This document shows, one piece after another, positions 44,286 to 54,716 of a DNA stretch of 64,000 nt. A program made the position numbers and the translations under genes. Each line of letters opens with the position of its first letter. Positions within the stretch are counted from its first letter, which is position 1. The stretch covers positions 66,607,350 through 66,671,349 of the forward strand of contig NC_054702.1 in the NCBI RefSeq assembly GCF_016097555.1, written 5' to 3'. Origin of the DNA: Gigantopelta aegis (lineage: Eukaryota > Mollusca > Gastropoda > Neomphalida > Peltospiridae). The notes below the pieces were generated by a model. The model did not search any database. It worked only from the letters and a program-made list of their open reading frames with translations, and was not told where the DNA came from.

Positions 44286-44668
44286 AGAAAATGTTTTATT
44301 TAACGACGCACTCAACACATTTTATTTACGGTTATATGGCGTCAGACATATGGTTAAGGACCACACAGATTTTGAGAGGAAACCCGCTGTCGCCACTACA
44401 TGGGCTACTCTTTCCGATTAGCAGCAAGGGATCTTTTATTTGCGCTTCCCACAGGCAGGATAGCACAAACCATGCCCTTTGTTGAACCAGTTATGGATCA
44501 CTGGTCGGTGCAAGTGGTTTACACCTACCCATTGAGCCTTGCGGAGCACTCACTCAGGGTTTGGAGTCGGTATCTGGATTAAAAATCTCATGCCTCGACT
44601 GGGATCCGAACCCAGTACCTACCAGCCTGTAGACCGATGGCCTAACCACGACGCCACCGAGGCCGGTT
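44286..44668 (-). mobile_element. SINE, head type 3, tail type 1
   Basis: Minus-strand head CTCGGTGGCGTCGTGGTTAG with B box GGGTTCGGATCCC; tail TGTTGAGTGCGTCGTTAAAT. LECR-C intron 4, opposite in orientation to its neighbour, so the pair can fold. Confidence 0.85.
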
Positions 44669-44823
44669 TTAAGGCTGGAATGCTGTATCTTAGAAAAACA
44701 ATCTCGTTGTTAATAATTTTCAAACTTCATTTTATTTATTTTATTTAATCTTCGATTTTTGTAGGTGTTAATAATAATAGATTTCAACTAAAACATTCTT
44801 ATTTTAAAAAAAATACAGTGTAG

Positions 44824-44930
44824 ATGTCGCTGTTATCGAGAACTACAAGCATTCTACTATAGCAATGGCTGTTGTGACTGGAATACTGTTCACTTCACTT
44901 ATCACATTATCCGGACTTTTCTGTTGGCAA
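44824..44930 (+). CDS. LECR-C exon 5, transmembrane helix
   Basis: After an acceptor ending GTGTAG, in phase with exon 4: VAVIENYKHS then TIAMAVVTGILFTSLITLSG and LFCWQ. The donor GTATAT leaves phase 0, whereas exon 6 expects phase 2, so one or two bases appear to be missing relative to the AG|GT donor of A and B. Confidence 0.5.
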
Positions 44931-45327
44931 GTATATTTCTGTAACCTATCACAAAATAGAGAGGGAAATTAGAGAATATGGGACTGTCAAAGCGAAATAT
45001 ATTACTAGTGTCACCACTCAAATACGGTAGTGGACTTGTGACAGTAAGATGTTTCCTTTCGACTGTATAAACATGCTGTGTCCGTGACAGGCAGTGGATT
45101 TATAGGTTTATTATTGCATTGCTCTTTGTTGCCAAAACGTCATTACAAATTACGATGTGTGAATGGTTGGTTATCCGTTGTTGATTTTGTCATATTGTTT
45201 TGTTTTATTTACATTTCTTAGGTTTCGATCAGAATGAAAATTTTTACAAAACACTTTATCATGAGTTATCTCGTTATTTAATTAATTTTTATCTTTCTAT
45301 TCATCCTCCATCATGTCTCCCTCCACC

Positions 45328-45328
45328 T

Positions 45329-45417
<89 letters not shown>

Positions 45418-45440
45418 ATCTAACTACATCTATCTATCTG

Positions 45441-45475
<35 letters not shown>
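45328..45475. repeat. (TC)n and (GT)n microsatellites, LECR-C intron 5
   Basis: A TC array, a short CA run, TCTA units and a GT array. Confidence 0.92.
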
Positions 45476-45480
<5 letters not shown>

Positions 45481-45538
45481 CTGTCGACAGAATTTCATCC
45501 AGAAATCAATCTCAATCAATAATAACCCATAGTAAATA

Positions 45539-45869
45539 CGGGGGCGAGACGTAGCCAGTGGTACAGCGTCCGCTTGATGCTCAGTCGGTCTAGGATCGAT
45601 CCCCATCAGTGGACCCATTGGGCTATTTCTCGTTCCAGCCAGTGCTCCACAACTGGTGTAACAAAGGCCGTGGTATGTGCTATCCTGTCTGTGGGATGGT
45701 GCATATAAAATACCCCTTGCTGCTAATCGAAAAGAGTAGCGCATGAAGTGGCGACAACGGGTTTCCTCTCTCAATATCCGTGTGGTCCTTAACCATATGT
45801 CCGACGCCATATAACCGTACATAAAATATGTTGAGTGCGTCGTTAAATAAAACATTCCTTCTTCTTCCA
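45539..45869 (+). mobile_element. SINE, head type 1, tail type 1
   Basis: GAGACGTAGCCAGTGGTACA head; tail GTTGAGTGCGTCGTTAAATA. Just upstream of LECR-C exon 6. Confidence 0.85.
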
Positions 45870-45921
45870 TAGTAAATAGGTTGAAATGAAGTAAAACAAC
45901 TTCTCAATATATACATTACAG

Positions 45922-46333
45922 GCATCTCAAAAGACACAGAACGAAGTCCGAATCTGCTGACCACGAAATGGTGAACACAGACACCAGGCCAACAGTCCAA
46001 GAAAGAAACATCAGTGATGCAGTCTACGAAATCAGTGACCCCAACCAAACAAACAACATTCCACGCCTTGGTGACATTTCTCCACAGAGAAACTATGTTA
46101 ATTCTTCAGCATCTCCTCGCCGCACGCCAGAGCAACAGAGTCCCCGTGGATCCACGCGTAACGGCAGCTATGTCAATTCAGGACGCGATGGTCAGGATCA
46201 CGATTTAGACTCGTCTAGTAACAGAGATTATGTTAATTCACAAGACAACCAACCAAATGAATACGAACACTTGGATCCATCTATGACATCACAAAATGTA
46301 TATGAAAAGTTGAATGAAAATACTAACATTTAG
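45922..46333 (+). CDS. LECR-C exon 6, cytoplasmic tail with YVN and ITAM-like motifs
   Basis: After ACATTACAG the frame reads HLKRHRTKSES (basic stop-transfer), VYEIS, three YVNS motifs (RNYVNS, GSYVNS, RDYVNS), then YEHLDPSMTSQNVYEKL and a stop at 46331-46333. Known: phospho-YxN binds Grb2-type SH2 domains, and paired YxxL/I with a 6-12 residue spacer is the ITAM pattern; here the spacer is nine residues. The functional reading is inferred. There is no similarity to the A and B repeat tail. Confidence 0.6.
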
Positions 46334-46996
46334 GATGCAGTCAATGGGCTTCTCTATGAACAACTGTCATCTCAAACTGAGATGTCAAGTGTGGATGTCA
46401 TGATGTCATTATCTACAGCAAACACCTGGAATCCTTGACCATTATAAGTATAACAGTATATGAATACGACAGTGCATCTGTCGAACTAGTCTGTTATTTT
46501 TGTTGTGTACGATTTTGTTTTAATTAATGGGAACTGTAGGTGTTATCATTTCGTACCATGTTTTGGTTGTGTTCCCGTGGACAACAGTATGCAGTAAATC
46601 TATATAACCACACACTTTTTAAATCCCATTTCTCAATGGGCTAAACTTCTTTTCTTACCATTCAACGTCATGTTACAAGTTAGTTACCGCAAAAGCTGTG
46701 GTGTGTTGGGTGTATACCACCAAATCCAATCCCATAGACGAAAATAGTATCATATATGGCTAAACCTCCTACCTGCTGCATATCAATCGGCATGTAAACC
46801 ATGGATATAAGTACTATATCACCCCTCGCCCTTAAAGTAAACTAGAAAAACATTGGTGGTTAAGCTGCTCATTTCAGAAACAACGGGTAGCGTCTATGAG
46901 TACCCTAGTTCCGCATAAAATGTTAGTACTGGGTTTTTTACAGGTACCCCATACATGTTTCAAGCACAAGGCTACTTCACACAGTGGTATAGATGA

Positions 46997-47002
46997 AATA
47001 AA
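46997..47002 (+). promoter_or_regulatory. Candidate polyadenylation signal for LECR-C
   Basis: AATAAA about 660 bases after the tail stop codon, in AT-rich sequence. ATTAAA-like hexamers occur further on (about 47140-47170). Confidence 0.3.
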
Positions 47003-47509
47003 ATTGCATACATTTTTTTTTTATCATGATGAGATATTTTTTATTGCTTAGTCAGTACATACACTGTCTGACGTATGAACAAGTAACTATGATAGATTTT
47101 GCCTTGCTTGTTAATAGTTGTATATACTTTAGAACTATCATATTAAAATTGGAATATGTTAATTAATATTAAAGTTTGTTTTAATGTGTGTATGACATTT
47201 TGTTCTGTGTTGTAAACCATGCATGTGAAACATCTACGTTGCTGAGACTAAATATAACTGGAAGGAAAGGAGCAAGGAGTTTTATAACGACACTTCAAAA
47301 CATTGTTTATCAGCTGTGAAATATTAAAATATTGTGACATTGTGTTTGAACGGTTACAGAAGAAAGTTGTAGCTGTTTAATATGTTATCTGATTAGCAGC
47401 AAACGATGTTCCTTATAGATGGGGTAGAACATACCACAGTCTTAGAGCACTCGGCACTGGACGGAACTGGGTGTAACAGCAGTATACGTCTCTCTTCACA
47501 TCCACTCGC

Positions 47510-47511
<2 letters not shown>

Positions 47512-47571
<60 letters not shown>

Positions 47572-47636
47572 CCTTTTCATCCAATCCACTCCACCCTCCT
47601 TTTGTTACGTCTATGTGTGTATTTGTGGGTGTGGGT

Positions 47637-47678
<42 letters not shown>
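47512..47678. repeat. (CT)n and (GT)n microsatellites
   Basis: Two arrays separated by about 75 bases, between LECR-C and LECR-D. Confidence 0.9.
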
Positions 47679-47679
<1 letters not shown>

Positions 47680-48147
47680 CAGTTCTGCAACCGTTTGCAC
47701 GTTATCATTGGCTAGATTACTAGGTATGAGGGCTTGGTTCAGCCAGACCGAAAAACGTCCGCTAGACTGGTTTATGCGCTTCACGTTAAACTAAATGACC
47801 ACGTCGGGAACCAATCAAATAGTTCGCGAACGTTAGCGAAACGTTTGCTCGGGTTCCTTTAAATTATCTCATCCCACTCCATACAATGAAATCGGCAAAG
47901 TGTCATATACGTACATATATTCTATTACGGAAGGGGAAAATATATTTCTTAGTTTATTTTACTCAGAAACAAACACACAAATGCAGGCACTCAGGGATAT
48001 TACGGTATGTTACTTGTTGTTTTCAGATGATTCCGTAGGTGTTCTAGTCAGATATATAGGCTACAGTTTGCAGGTACGGTCAAAGATCAACATTCCTTTG
48101 ATGATAATAACTAGGGTAAAACTAGTTCCGACCTAAAAAGCTATATT

Positions 48148-48412
48148 TTATGCTAGGTTCAGACTGCTAACTGAATGCAGAAAGTTGGCCAATTTTCTTC
48201 TGTCACGACTTCTACGACGGTCTCGTCGTATCCGATTCAAAAAATGAATCGGGCCCGACATTTGTTGCTAATCTGAGCGCGCATTACAACTCGACACGAC
48301 GCCCCGTTGTTACTCTGAGCGCATTCACAACTCAACTGGACAGTCGCAGAAGTCGTGACAGCAGAAATTGGCCAACTTTCTACAGGTAGTTGGTAGTCTG
48401 AACCTAGCATAA
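48148..48412. mobile_element. MITE with terminal inverted repeats of about 65 bp
   Basis: Left end TTATGCTAGGTTCAGACT, right end AGTCTGAACCTAGCATAA, with inner arms around AAAGTTGGCCAATTT. 265 bp, non-coding, lying just upstream of LECR-D exon 1. Confidence 0.8.
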
Positions 48413-48726
48413 GAAATGTATTTTGTCATCATATCTTGCCAATATATAAAGAGACTATAGAATAAATGGGCTTTGATTTTTTAATCTCTGTAGAGCTTAT
48501 TCTTAGTTTAACAAAAACACACATACATGAACGGAATCGGGCTTTGCCTTTCTGTTGTAGGTCCCATAAATAACAGCGATATCTCCTGTATACCGCAGTA
48601 ACAAATCTTCTTTTATGCACACCTTTTGAACCAATTTTATACAAACGAACCAGGAAGATATTTTGCTGGTGAAACCAACAGTAAAGCAATACTAAACGAT
48701 TCACGAGTAATATCGTTCAAACAAAG

Positions 48727-48816
48727 ATGGAAGGTATCGACATATGTAATCGGAGAACTAGAAAACAGTCATGTTGTTATTCTTCTGTATTATGGGTTTT
48801 GTTGTCCCGACATATG
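48727..48816 (+). CDS. LECR-D exon 1, signal-peptide-like
   Basis: Homologous to 39403-39496, with shared bases extending about 45 nt upstream of the ATG. Donor GTAATT. Two starts are possible (48727 or 48771); the second gives the more hydrophobic peptide and the phase used by the family. Confidence 0.45.
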
Positions 48817-49311
48817 GTAATTAATCGTGCATAGTTTGTATGTGTAAACACTGTGGTTTAGATCGAATATATGTTTATCGCTGTATATATCTTCAATATA
48901 TATCAACGATAGAAATAATATTTTAATGAGGTGAAAAAAAATGTCTTCCGTAATTTTTGATAATACATACTTGTTGACACATATACGTCCGATAACATTT
49001 TACAGACATACGACTGGCTGTACCTTGGTGATGACCAGGTCACCAATGTCATACCACCTAATGGAAAAGCACCTGTCTGTGACGCACACATTAACTTTAA
49101 ACGCTAGGGCGGTACGTTGGTTTTAGTTGGAAAAGGCGTTTAAATTTATTTTAACTGTTTTCTGTAGAAATAGAATAATACATTTATCTCACAACTCATT
49201 GTTTAAAAACGTATCCAACTCATTTTCGCTATCAGATACGTTTTAAAACAACTCATAAGATAAATAGTATCTAACGGTCGCTCATGTATTATTCTCTATC
49301 TCATCTGTTAG

Positions 49312-49496
49312 ATTGATTTCCCTTCAATATACAGATCAATTCGATAATAATTTTCACTTGAAAATATTTACTTACGATCTTCAAATGCAGTCTAAAAATA
49401 CTAACAATCTACGTTCGTCCAGTCACACTAATGTTCGAGTTGTTTCGGTAAATTTACTGAAACCGCCAGACTGCACCTTAGTTCTGGACATCGCAG
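49312..49496 (+). CDS. Candidate LECR-D internal exon, unknown domain
   Basis: Open stretch after CTGTTAG: ISLQYTDQFDNNFHLKIFTY to PPDCTLVLDIA, then G|GTAATT (phase 1). Alternating hydrophobic residues suggest beta strands. No family recognised. Confidence 0.3.
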
Positions 49497-50325
49497 GTAA
49501 TTAGTGTATGTGTTGATTTTGTTTAAGGACATATTCTAGAACATATATCCAGCGGATGACATGCTATCTCATTTGGGCATTGTGAGATATATTGCTTTAC
49601 TCCAACCCCTGTTGGCGTTTATGCTGATTGTACAATGCCCCGTACATAGAGCAGGCTGGATATGTGAATGCGAATGACCAATGTATTCAAGGTTATAAAC
49701 CCTAGTTTTGGCAGTACCTTACATAGCTTTTGACAAAGAATAAAAATAAACATATTTTGTGTCTGGTAGACAGGCTTCGTAATAAGGTAGCTTGGGGTGA
49801 TCGAAATATTATTACTGGAGATCTATTTTGTTTAGACCACCCACGTAATCAATTGAGTCTTCAAATTGATCTGGCGAAATTGTAGTAAAACATAATTATG
49901 ATGAATTTCAACTGAACAAATTTGTAAACAAAAATACAGGTGTGCCTATGTACTGTGTGACCTTTTAGCCGTTGTAATGTTAATTGCTTTCAACAGACTG
50001 ACGTTCCTAGCAAAGTTATTTACTGGCAGTACAAAGTCTAATATGAGTAGTATTAGCTGCATTTCAACAGTAACAAAAAAAACACACAAAAAAACAACAA
50101 TAAAACCCCCAAAACAAGCGACGCCAACCGTCATAGGAGTGGAAAAAGTCCTTTGAATACAGTCGAAGTTGTCGTTAGAATCTTTCACAGTTGCTAATAT
50201 ACAATAGTGTCAGGGACAATGTTCCTACAAGTAACACTAATCACAGTCCAGAATGGGAAATATCAAATTAATTCATTTAGTTATTAATGTCCAAGCAGTG
50301 ATGTCTTATAAGCAGATGTGTCATG

Positions 50326-50478
50326 TCTGGAATTAACTGTGGATCAAGCATTGCAGTCTGTTATCAAAATATGTGATGGTTTTGTAGCAGATCCATCCCC
50401 TTATCATGTCTGGAATCAACTGTAGATCAAGCATTGCAGTCTGTTATCAAAATATGTGATGGTTTTGTAAGCAGGTTC
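50326..50478. repeat. Tandem duplication of about 77 bp
   Basis: AAGCATTGCAGTCTGTTATC and ATATGTGATGGTTTTGTA occur twice in the same order. Confidence 0.85.
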
Positions 50479-50627
50479 ACCTTATCATGTCATTGTGTAA
50501 TTTACTTTAAGGGTGGGAGGTTGTAGTATTTGTATGTTTGGTGTATATGTTATTTAAAGATTGCATTTAGCAGTTTTAGCTGTATATGTTATTATTGTTG
50601 TCTGTTGGGATTTGATTAGGTGGTACT

Positions 50628-51015
50628 GTCCTCGGTGGCGTCGTGGTTAGGCCATCGGTCTACAGGCTGGCAGGTACTGGGTTCGGATCCCAGTCGAGGC
50701 ATAGGATTTTTAATCCAGATACCGACTCCAAACCCTGAGTGCTTTGCAAGGCTCAATGGGTAGGTGTAAACCACTTGCACCGACCATAACTGGTTCAACA
50801 AAGGCCATGGTTTGTGCTATCCTGCCTGTGGGAAGCGCAAATAAAAGATCCCTTGTTGCCTGTCATAAAAGAGTAGCCTATGTGGCGACAGCGGGTTTCC
50901 TCTAAAAAAACAGTGTCAGAATGACCATATGTTTGACGTCCAATAGCCGATCATAAGTTAAAAATCAATGTGCTCTAGTGGCGTCATTAAATAAAACAAA
51001 CTTTACTTTACTTTT
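50628..51015 (+). mobile_element. SINE, head type 3, tail type 2
   Basis: Head CTCGGTGGCGTCGTGGTTAG, tail GTGCTCTAGTGGCGTCATTA then CTTTACTTTAC. Near full length. Confidence 0.85.
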
Positions 51016-51493
51016 TTGAATAGGTGGTACACATTTAGCACACCATGTCAGTTGTACTTCACTTGAACTGCTGTAGCATTCTTACATTTGCGAAAGTGCT
51101 GAAGAAGTACTTCATATCCACACTGCGTCTTTCCATTACATAGTGTACAATAATGATAAGGTGAATCTGCTTACGGGATCATCACATATTTTTATTAAAA
51201 AATTGTAATGCATCAATTTACACTTTTTTTTATACAGATATATTTTTAAGAGCTTATTTAGAACATTTGTTTTTAATTTTTATCATTCTCATTCACTAGT
51301 TATAACCCATTTACTCTGCTATGTTTCCTACACCCCAGGCTCTGATGCAGGAAACGATACCACAGACCTACCCATGGTACAGAATATTCAGAGTTATGTC
51401 CCCTTATCTGGCTTTTGTCCTTGTATTAGTCTACATATACCTGTATCTTTGGTGGTAATTGTACAATTGTGCTCTTGCTGTTTCGTGCTTTTT

Positions 51494-51630
51494 CAGTGGT
51501 GGGATTTAACTCAGTCAGTTGAGTGCTCGCCTGATGTGCTTGCATCACAGGATCTAACCACCTTCGTGGATCCATTCAGCTGATTGGGTTTTTTCTCGTT
51601 CCAGTAAGTGCACCACAACTGGTTAAAGAC
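51494..51630 (+). mobile_element. SINE 5' half, head type 2
   Basis: GATTTAACTCAGTCAGTTGA through CAACTGGTTAAAG, then unrelated sequence. It may be one element with the 3' half at 51950-52105. Confidence 0.65.
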
Positions 51631-51635
51631 AATGA

Positions 51636-51945
51636 GTGCTTTAACATGATTTTTTCTTTCAATATTGTATGCACATTAATTTTTAACCAACATAGAACAT
51701 TCAGCTTTGTTCTCTGTGCAATTACAATTGTTTCTGATAAAATATTAAAGATTTGTGGAACATTTTCTGATAAAATGTTTTAGATATTTTTGGGTTTTGT
51801 ATGCAATTAACCGATATTTGTCTTTGTAAAGCTATTCAATTATGCGATATAATTTGTATTGGTTTAATGCCAATTGGTTCTGTGCAGCAGAATAATATGC
51901 AAATTAATAACAGACTAATGCTATAAACCAATATGCAATGGATTC
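51636..51945. other. Possible insertion splitting a SINE
   Basis: About 310 bases of AT-rich DNA between two partial SINE halves. No inverted ends found, so the insertion idea is tentative. Confidence 0.3.
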
Positions 51946-51949
51946 AACT

Positions 51950-52105
51950 GCATATAAAAGATCCCTTGCTGCTAATGGAAAAATGAAGTGGGTTTCTTCT
52001 GATGAGTCAAAATTACCAAAATGTTTGATATCCAATAGCCGATGATTAATAAATGAATGTGCTCTAGTGGTGTCGTTAAACAAAACAAACTTTAACTTTA
52101 TTCAA
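51950..52105 (+). mobile_element. SINE 3' half, tail type 2
   Basis: GCATATAAAAGATCCCTTGC through GCTCTAGTGGTGTCGTTAAA and CTTTAACTTTA. About 320 bases separate it from the 5' half. Confidence 0.7.
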
Positions 52106-52305
52106 TTTTATTGTTTTTTACTTTTACATTTTATTACTTTTAATATATCAATTCATGAATTCCTTGTTTTGGGGTGGAAAGCTAAAAAAAATTGATTTCA
52201 GAATTAAGTTATTTTTTATATGTAAAAATCATACTGGATATAAATTACAATTATTCTTGTATAACTCACAGACTGAGTATACATATTTTAAATTATGCTG
52301 GCAAC

Positions 52306-52488
52306 AGGATTTAGCTCAGTCGGTAGAGGTGGGAAGGTGCATATAAAAGATCCCTTGCTGCTAATGAAAAAATGTAGCAAGTGTTCTTTAAGACTATGCA
52401 TGTATCAGACTTACCAAATATTTCACATGCAATAACCAAGGATTAATTAATGTGCTCTAGTGATGTTATTAAACAAACAAACATTAAA
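52306..52488 (+). mobile_element. Internally deleted SINE, head type 2
   Basis: GATTTAGCTCAGTCGGTAGA is joined directly to GGTGCATATAAAAGATCCC, skipping the B box and middle; tail GTGCTCTAGTGATGTTATTA. Confidence 0.7.
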
Positions 52489-52548
52489 TTATGTTGTCAC
52501 TTTTGTTTTATATATCCATATATTGTATATTCTTATATTTATTTGACC

Positions 52549-52610
52549 CACACACATGCACACACAGGCACACACACACACACACACAACACACACACAC
52601 ACACACACTA
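52549..52610. repeat. (CA)n microsatellite
   Basis: Interrupted CA array. Confidence 0.88.
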
Positions 52611-53363
52611 ACAAGCAAAAGAGAAGGCCTAGTAAGTTGTGTAACAAGTGCCTAATCCATTTGTTTTTAAAAGCAATAAAATATTTTCAATATAAAGATA
52701 TAACTCACTTTTTGATGTACATGTATTACAAATTTAATAGCTTCAGAATAAAGACATATGAACACTTTTTTCATATTATACATTCTTTTATTTAAATTAT
52801 ACCATTATACATTACTTGTGATGAAATACATTACTGATAAAATAAAAATAAATATACATTTTCTCTCACTCGTTTTTTACCCATACAGAATGCAACATAA
52901 AAATGTTTCACATTCCAGGCTGTGTAATAATGTCCTGAATTTATGACTGATCAAGAACAGATTATAAAAATCTAAGCTAAACTGAGAATAATTTTTTGTA
53001 AATTCCTTTTCAAAATGATTTATATTTAACAAACCTCTTATTTTGTACAATCATATTGTCAATCCTAGATGATCCATTTTCCACTCTGATATACATGTAT
53101 ATATCAGACACAAAACACCTTTCACCTTTACGTTCAACCTGGATTTGATACCCGATTCACTTGCCATTTCCAGTTATTAGATTCAGTTATGCATTTATCC
53201 ACAAGGAATATAGATTTCAAACAATAATAAAGTTAGGAATAAGTTACATGGTCCTGGTTACCGCATTTAATATAGATTTATATTGGAAAATATTTCAATA
53301 TTTTTAAAAATCATAAATATTTTACTTTGTATATAGACTTTGTATTGTACTTAATGAAATATA

Positions 53364-53592
53364 CTGATGGAAAGAAATAAAGGAACACGTGAGTAATAAC
53401 ATCAAATGTTGACTGCAACCAAAATCCTTATCCTCAAGTATCAGGAAATTAACTGTGTTACTGGATGTCAACCCCACAGTACTGACATGCAGTGTCACAA
53501 TACATCTCTGTATTTTATACAGAAATAACTACTCCAGTAGTGAATTACACTAGGTCTCAAATACCATGTGTTCCCTTATTTCTTTCCATCAG
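53364..53592. mobile_element. Tc1/mariner-like MITE, 229 bp
   Basis: Inverted ends CTGATGGAAAGAAATAAAGG and the mirrored CCTTATTTCTTTCCATCAG (one mismatch) with TA on both sides. It sits downstream of the ASCC3 polyadenylation signal. Confidence 0.8.
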
Positions 53593-53800
53593 TATATATA
53601 ACATATTATATTTTAAATGAAAATACACTTAATGAGGTCCTTCAGATAATATCTAAGAAAGAAACATTGCACTTAACCATCCTCACTACTTCTTGATCCA
53701 TGTAGTCATAACACTATTAGAAATACTAGATTACTAATTCATCCAGTCACTTCTTTGTCACAAAAACATCATTTGTTTGTCACAGAAAACAAGTTGTCTT

Positions 53801-53806
53801 TTTATT
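53801..53806 (-). promoter_or_regulatory. Candidate ASCC3 polyadenylation signal
   Basis: AATAAA on the minus strand about 145 bases past the stop codon. Confidence 0.45.
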
Positions 53807-53949
53807 GGCACCAGTTGTGAATTCACAGCCATCAGTCATGATCCTATCATAATGAACCAATCACCAAAGAGTCCTCAAGGTCAAAATCCATCATGCTTGA
53901 CAGAAAAACTCAAGGTCAGTCTCAAGGTCAACATTAACCGAACTCAAGG

Positions 53950-54273
53950 TCAGTCTCCAAAGTCAAGGTCAGCAAGTTCACCTTCAAGTTCTGTGTTGAC
54001 TTGAGCCTCAATGTTGGAAGGAATGACATTCAAACACAAATCGTACTGCTGGTCCAAGCCTAGGTATGCGTCGCTCATGAGATACAGCGTGTATATCACA
54101 CGTCCGGTCGACTCTGGGGTGAACAGAGCCAACTGTGCTGTGGTTCGGCCTCGGACGTACCCCACACGCTTCAAGGCAATAACCTCCTTGTTCTCAATGT
54201 CTCCAACAACAAGCACCCATCCTTCGTCTTTAGGCTTGGGGAATTTCGGAGATGAGGCTTTGCTGTCATGTTT
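53950..54273 (-). CDS. ASCC3: ASCC3 last coding exon and stop
   Basis: After CCAACAG: KHDSKASSPKFPKPKDEGWV, IALKRVGYVRGRTTAQLALF, YTLYLMSDAYLGLDQQYD, ending ELADLDFGD and TGA (53950-53952 on the plus strand). 108 codons including the stop. Confidence 0.95.
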   Translation of the reverse strand, partial: KHDSKASSPKFPKPKDEGWVLVVGDIENKEVIALKRVGYVRGRTTAQLALFTPESTGRVIYTLYLMSDAYLGLDQQYDLCLNVIPSNIEAQVNTELEGELADLDFGD

Positions 54274-54682
54274 CTGTTGGTAGGAAATTAAAAATATATA
54301 TATATAACATAAATATACTTTAAACCAGATTAATATTGCGATGTGTTTTTTGTTCACAAATACGCACCTTAGCGACTTGTAAATTTTGTGAACAATGCAT
54401 ATCAGTACTAAAAATAATGCGTGTATTTTGCGATGAGGTTGGGTGCAAACAGAAAATTTATATGCATTTTTTTATTAATTTATTTATAGGTAAAAATGGC
54501 ACAACACAGCCACACAACCCGATACACAGAATGCTGAGTAATTTTGGACGTGCACCATTACATAAGAATCAGATGAATCTACGGTTCATGTTGACTCCAG
54601 TCATTTACTATAATTGGATGCCTGATCTACATGTAGCTGTTGGGACCATGTATTTTTCAAAACAATAAAAGCAATTTACATA

Positions 54683-54716
<34 letters not shown>

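Larger units (their letters stand above)
39403..46333 (+). pseudogene. LECR-C: third lectin-receptor copy with a different tail, probably decayed
   Basis: Recognisable exons: 39403-39496 (signal peptide), 39861-40181 (SUEL-like), 40557-40845 (CUB-like), 43408-43569 (stalk), 44824-44930 (transmembrane), 45922-46333 (tail). Lesions: an in-frame TAA at 39965-39967 in the lectin exon, a net 62-bp deletion in the CUB-like exon that shifts frame and removes the Cys pair, and a phase mismatch at the exon 5/6 junction. The stalk, membrane and tail exons are otherwise open. Because exons 2 and 3 are both phase 1-1, a transcript skipping them would avoid the first two lesions. The alternatives are consensus errors in the assembly or a true pseudogene. 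The tail is unlike those of A and B. Confidence 0.65.
46334..48147. other. LECR-C 3' flank and intergenic sequence
   Basis: Probable 3' UTR to about 47,020, then intergenic with CT and GT microsatellites. No gene seen. Confidence 0.4.
48727..51500 (+). pseudogene. LECR-D: possible fourth member, first exon plus uncertain exons
   Basis: The leader and first exon (48680-48816) match LECR-C: MEGIDICNRRTRKQS, then a small deletion shifts the frame relative to C. A shorter start at 48771 (MLLFFCIMGFVVPTY) keeps the family frame and phase 1. Further candidates are an acceptor-led stretch from 49006 (frame TYDWLYLGDDQ, VTNVIPPNGKAPVCDAHINF, stop soon after), 49312-49496 (ends CTLVLDIA before GTAATT, phase 1) and 51340 onwards (GSDAGNDTTDLP, in phase with the preceding exon, then a hydrophobic run IPVSLVVIVQLCSCCFVLF). 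No SUEL or CUB-like exon was found. Junction phases do not all agree, so this is probably a broken or mis-modelled gene. Confidence 0.35.

Noticed and set aside
53777-54283. Plus-strand frames over the ASCC3 end
   Set aside because: They overlap the last ASCC3 exon in antisense, and the minus-strand protein is clearly conserved.
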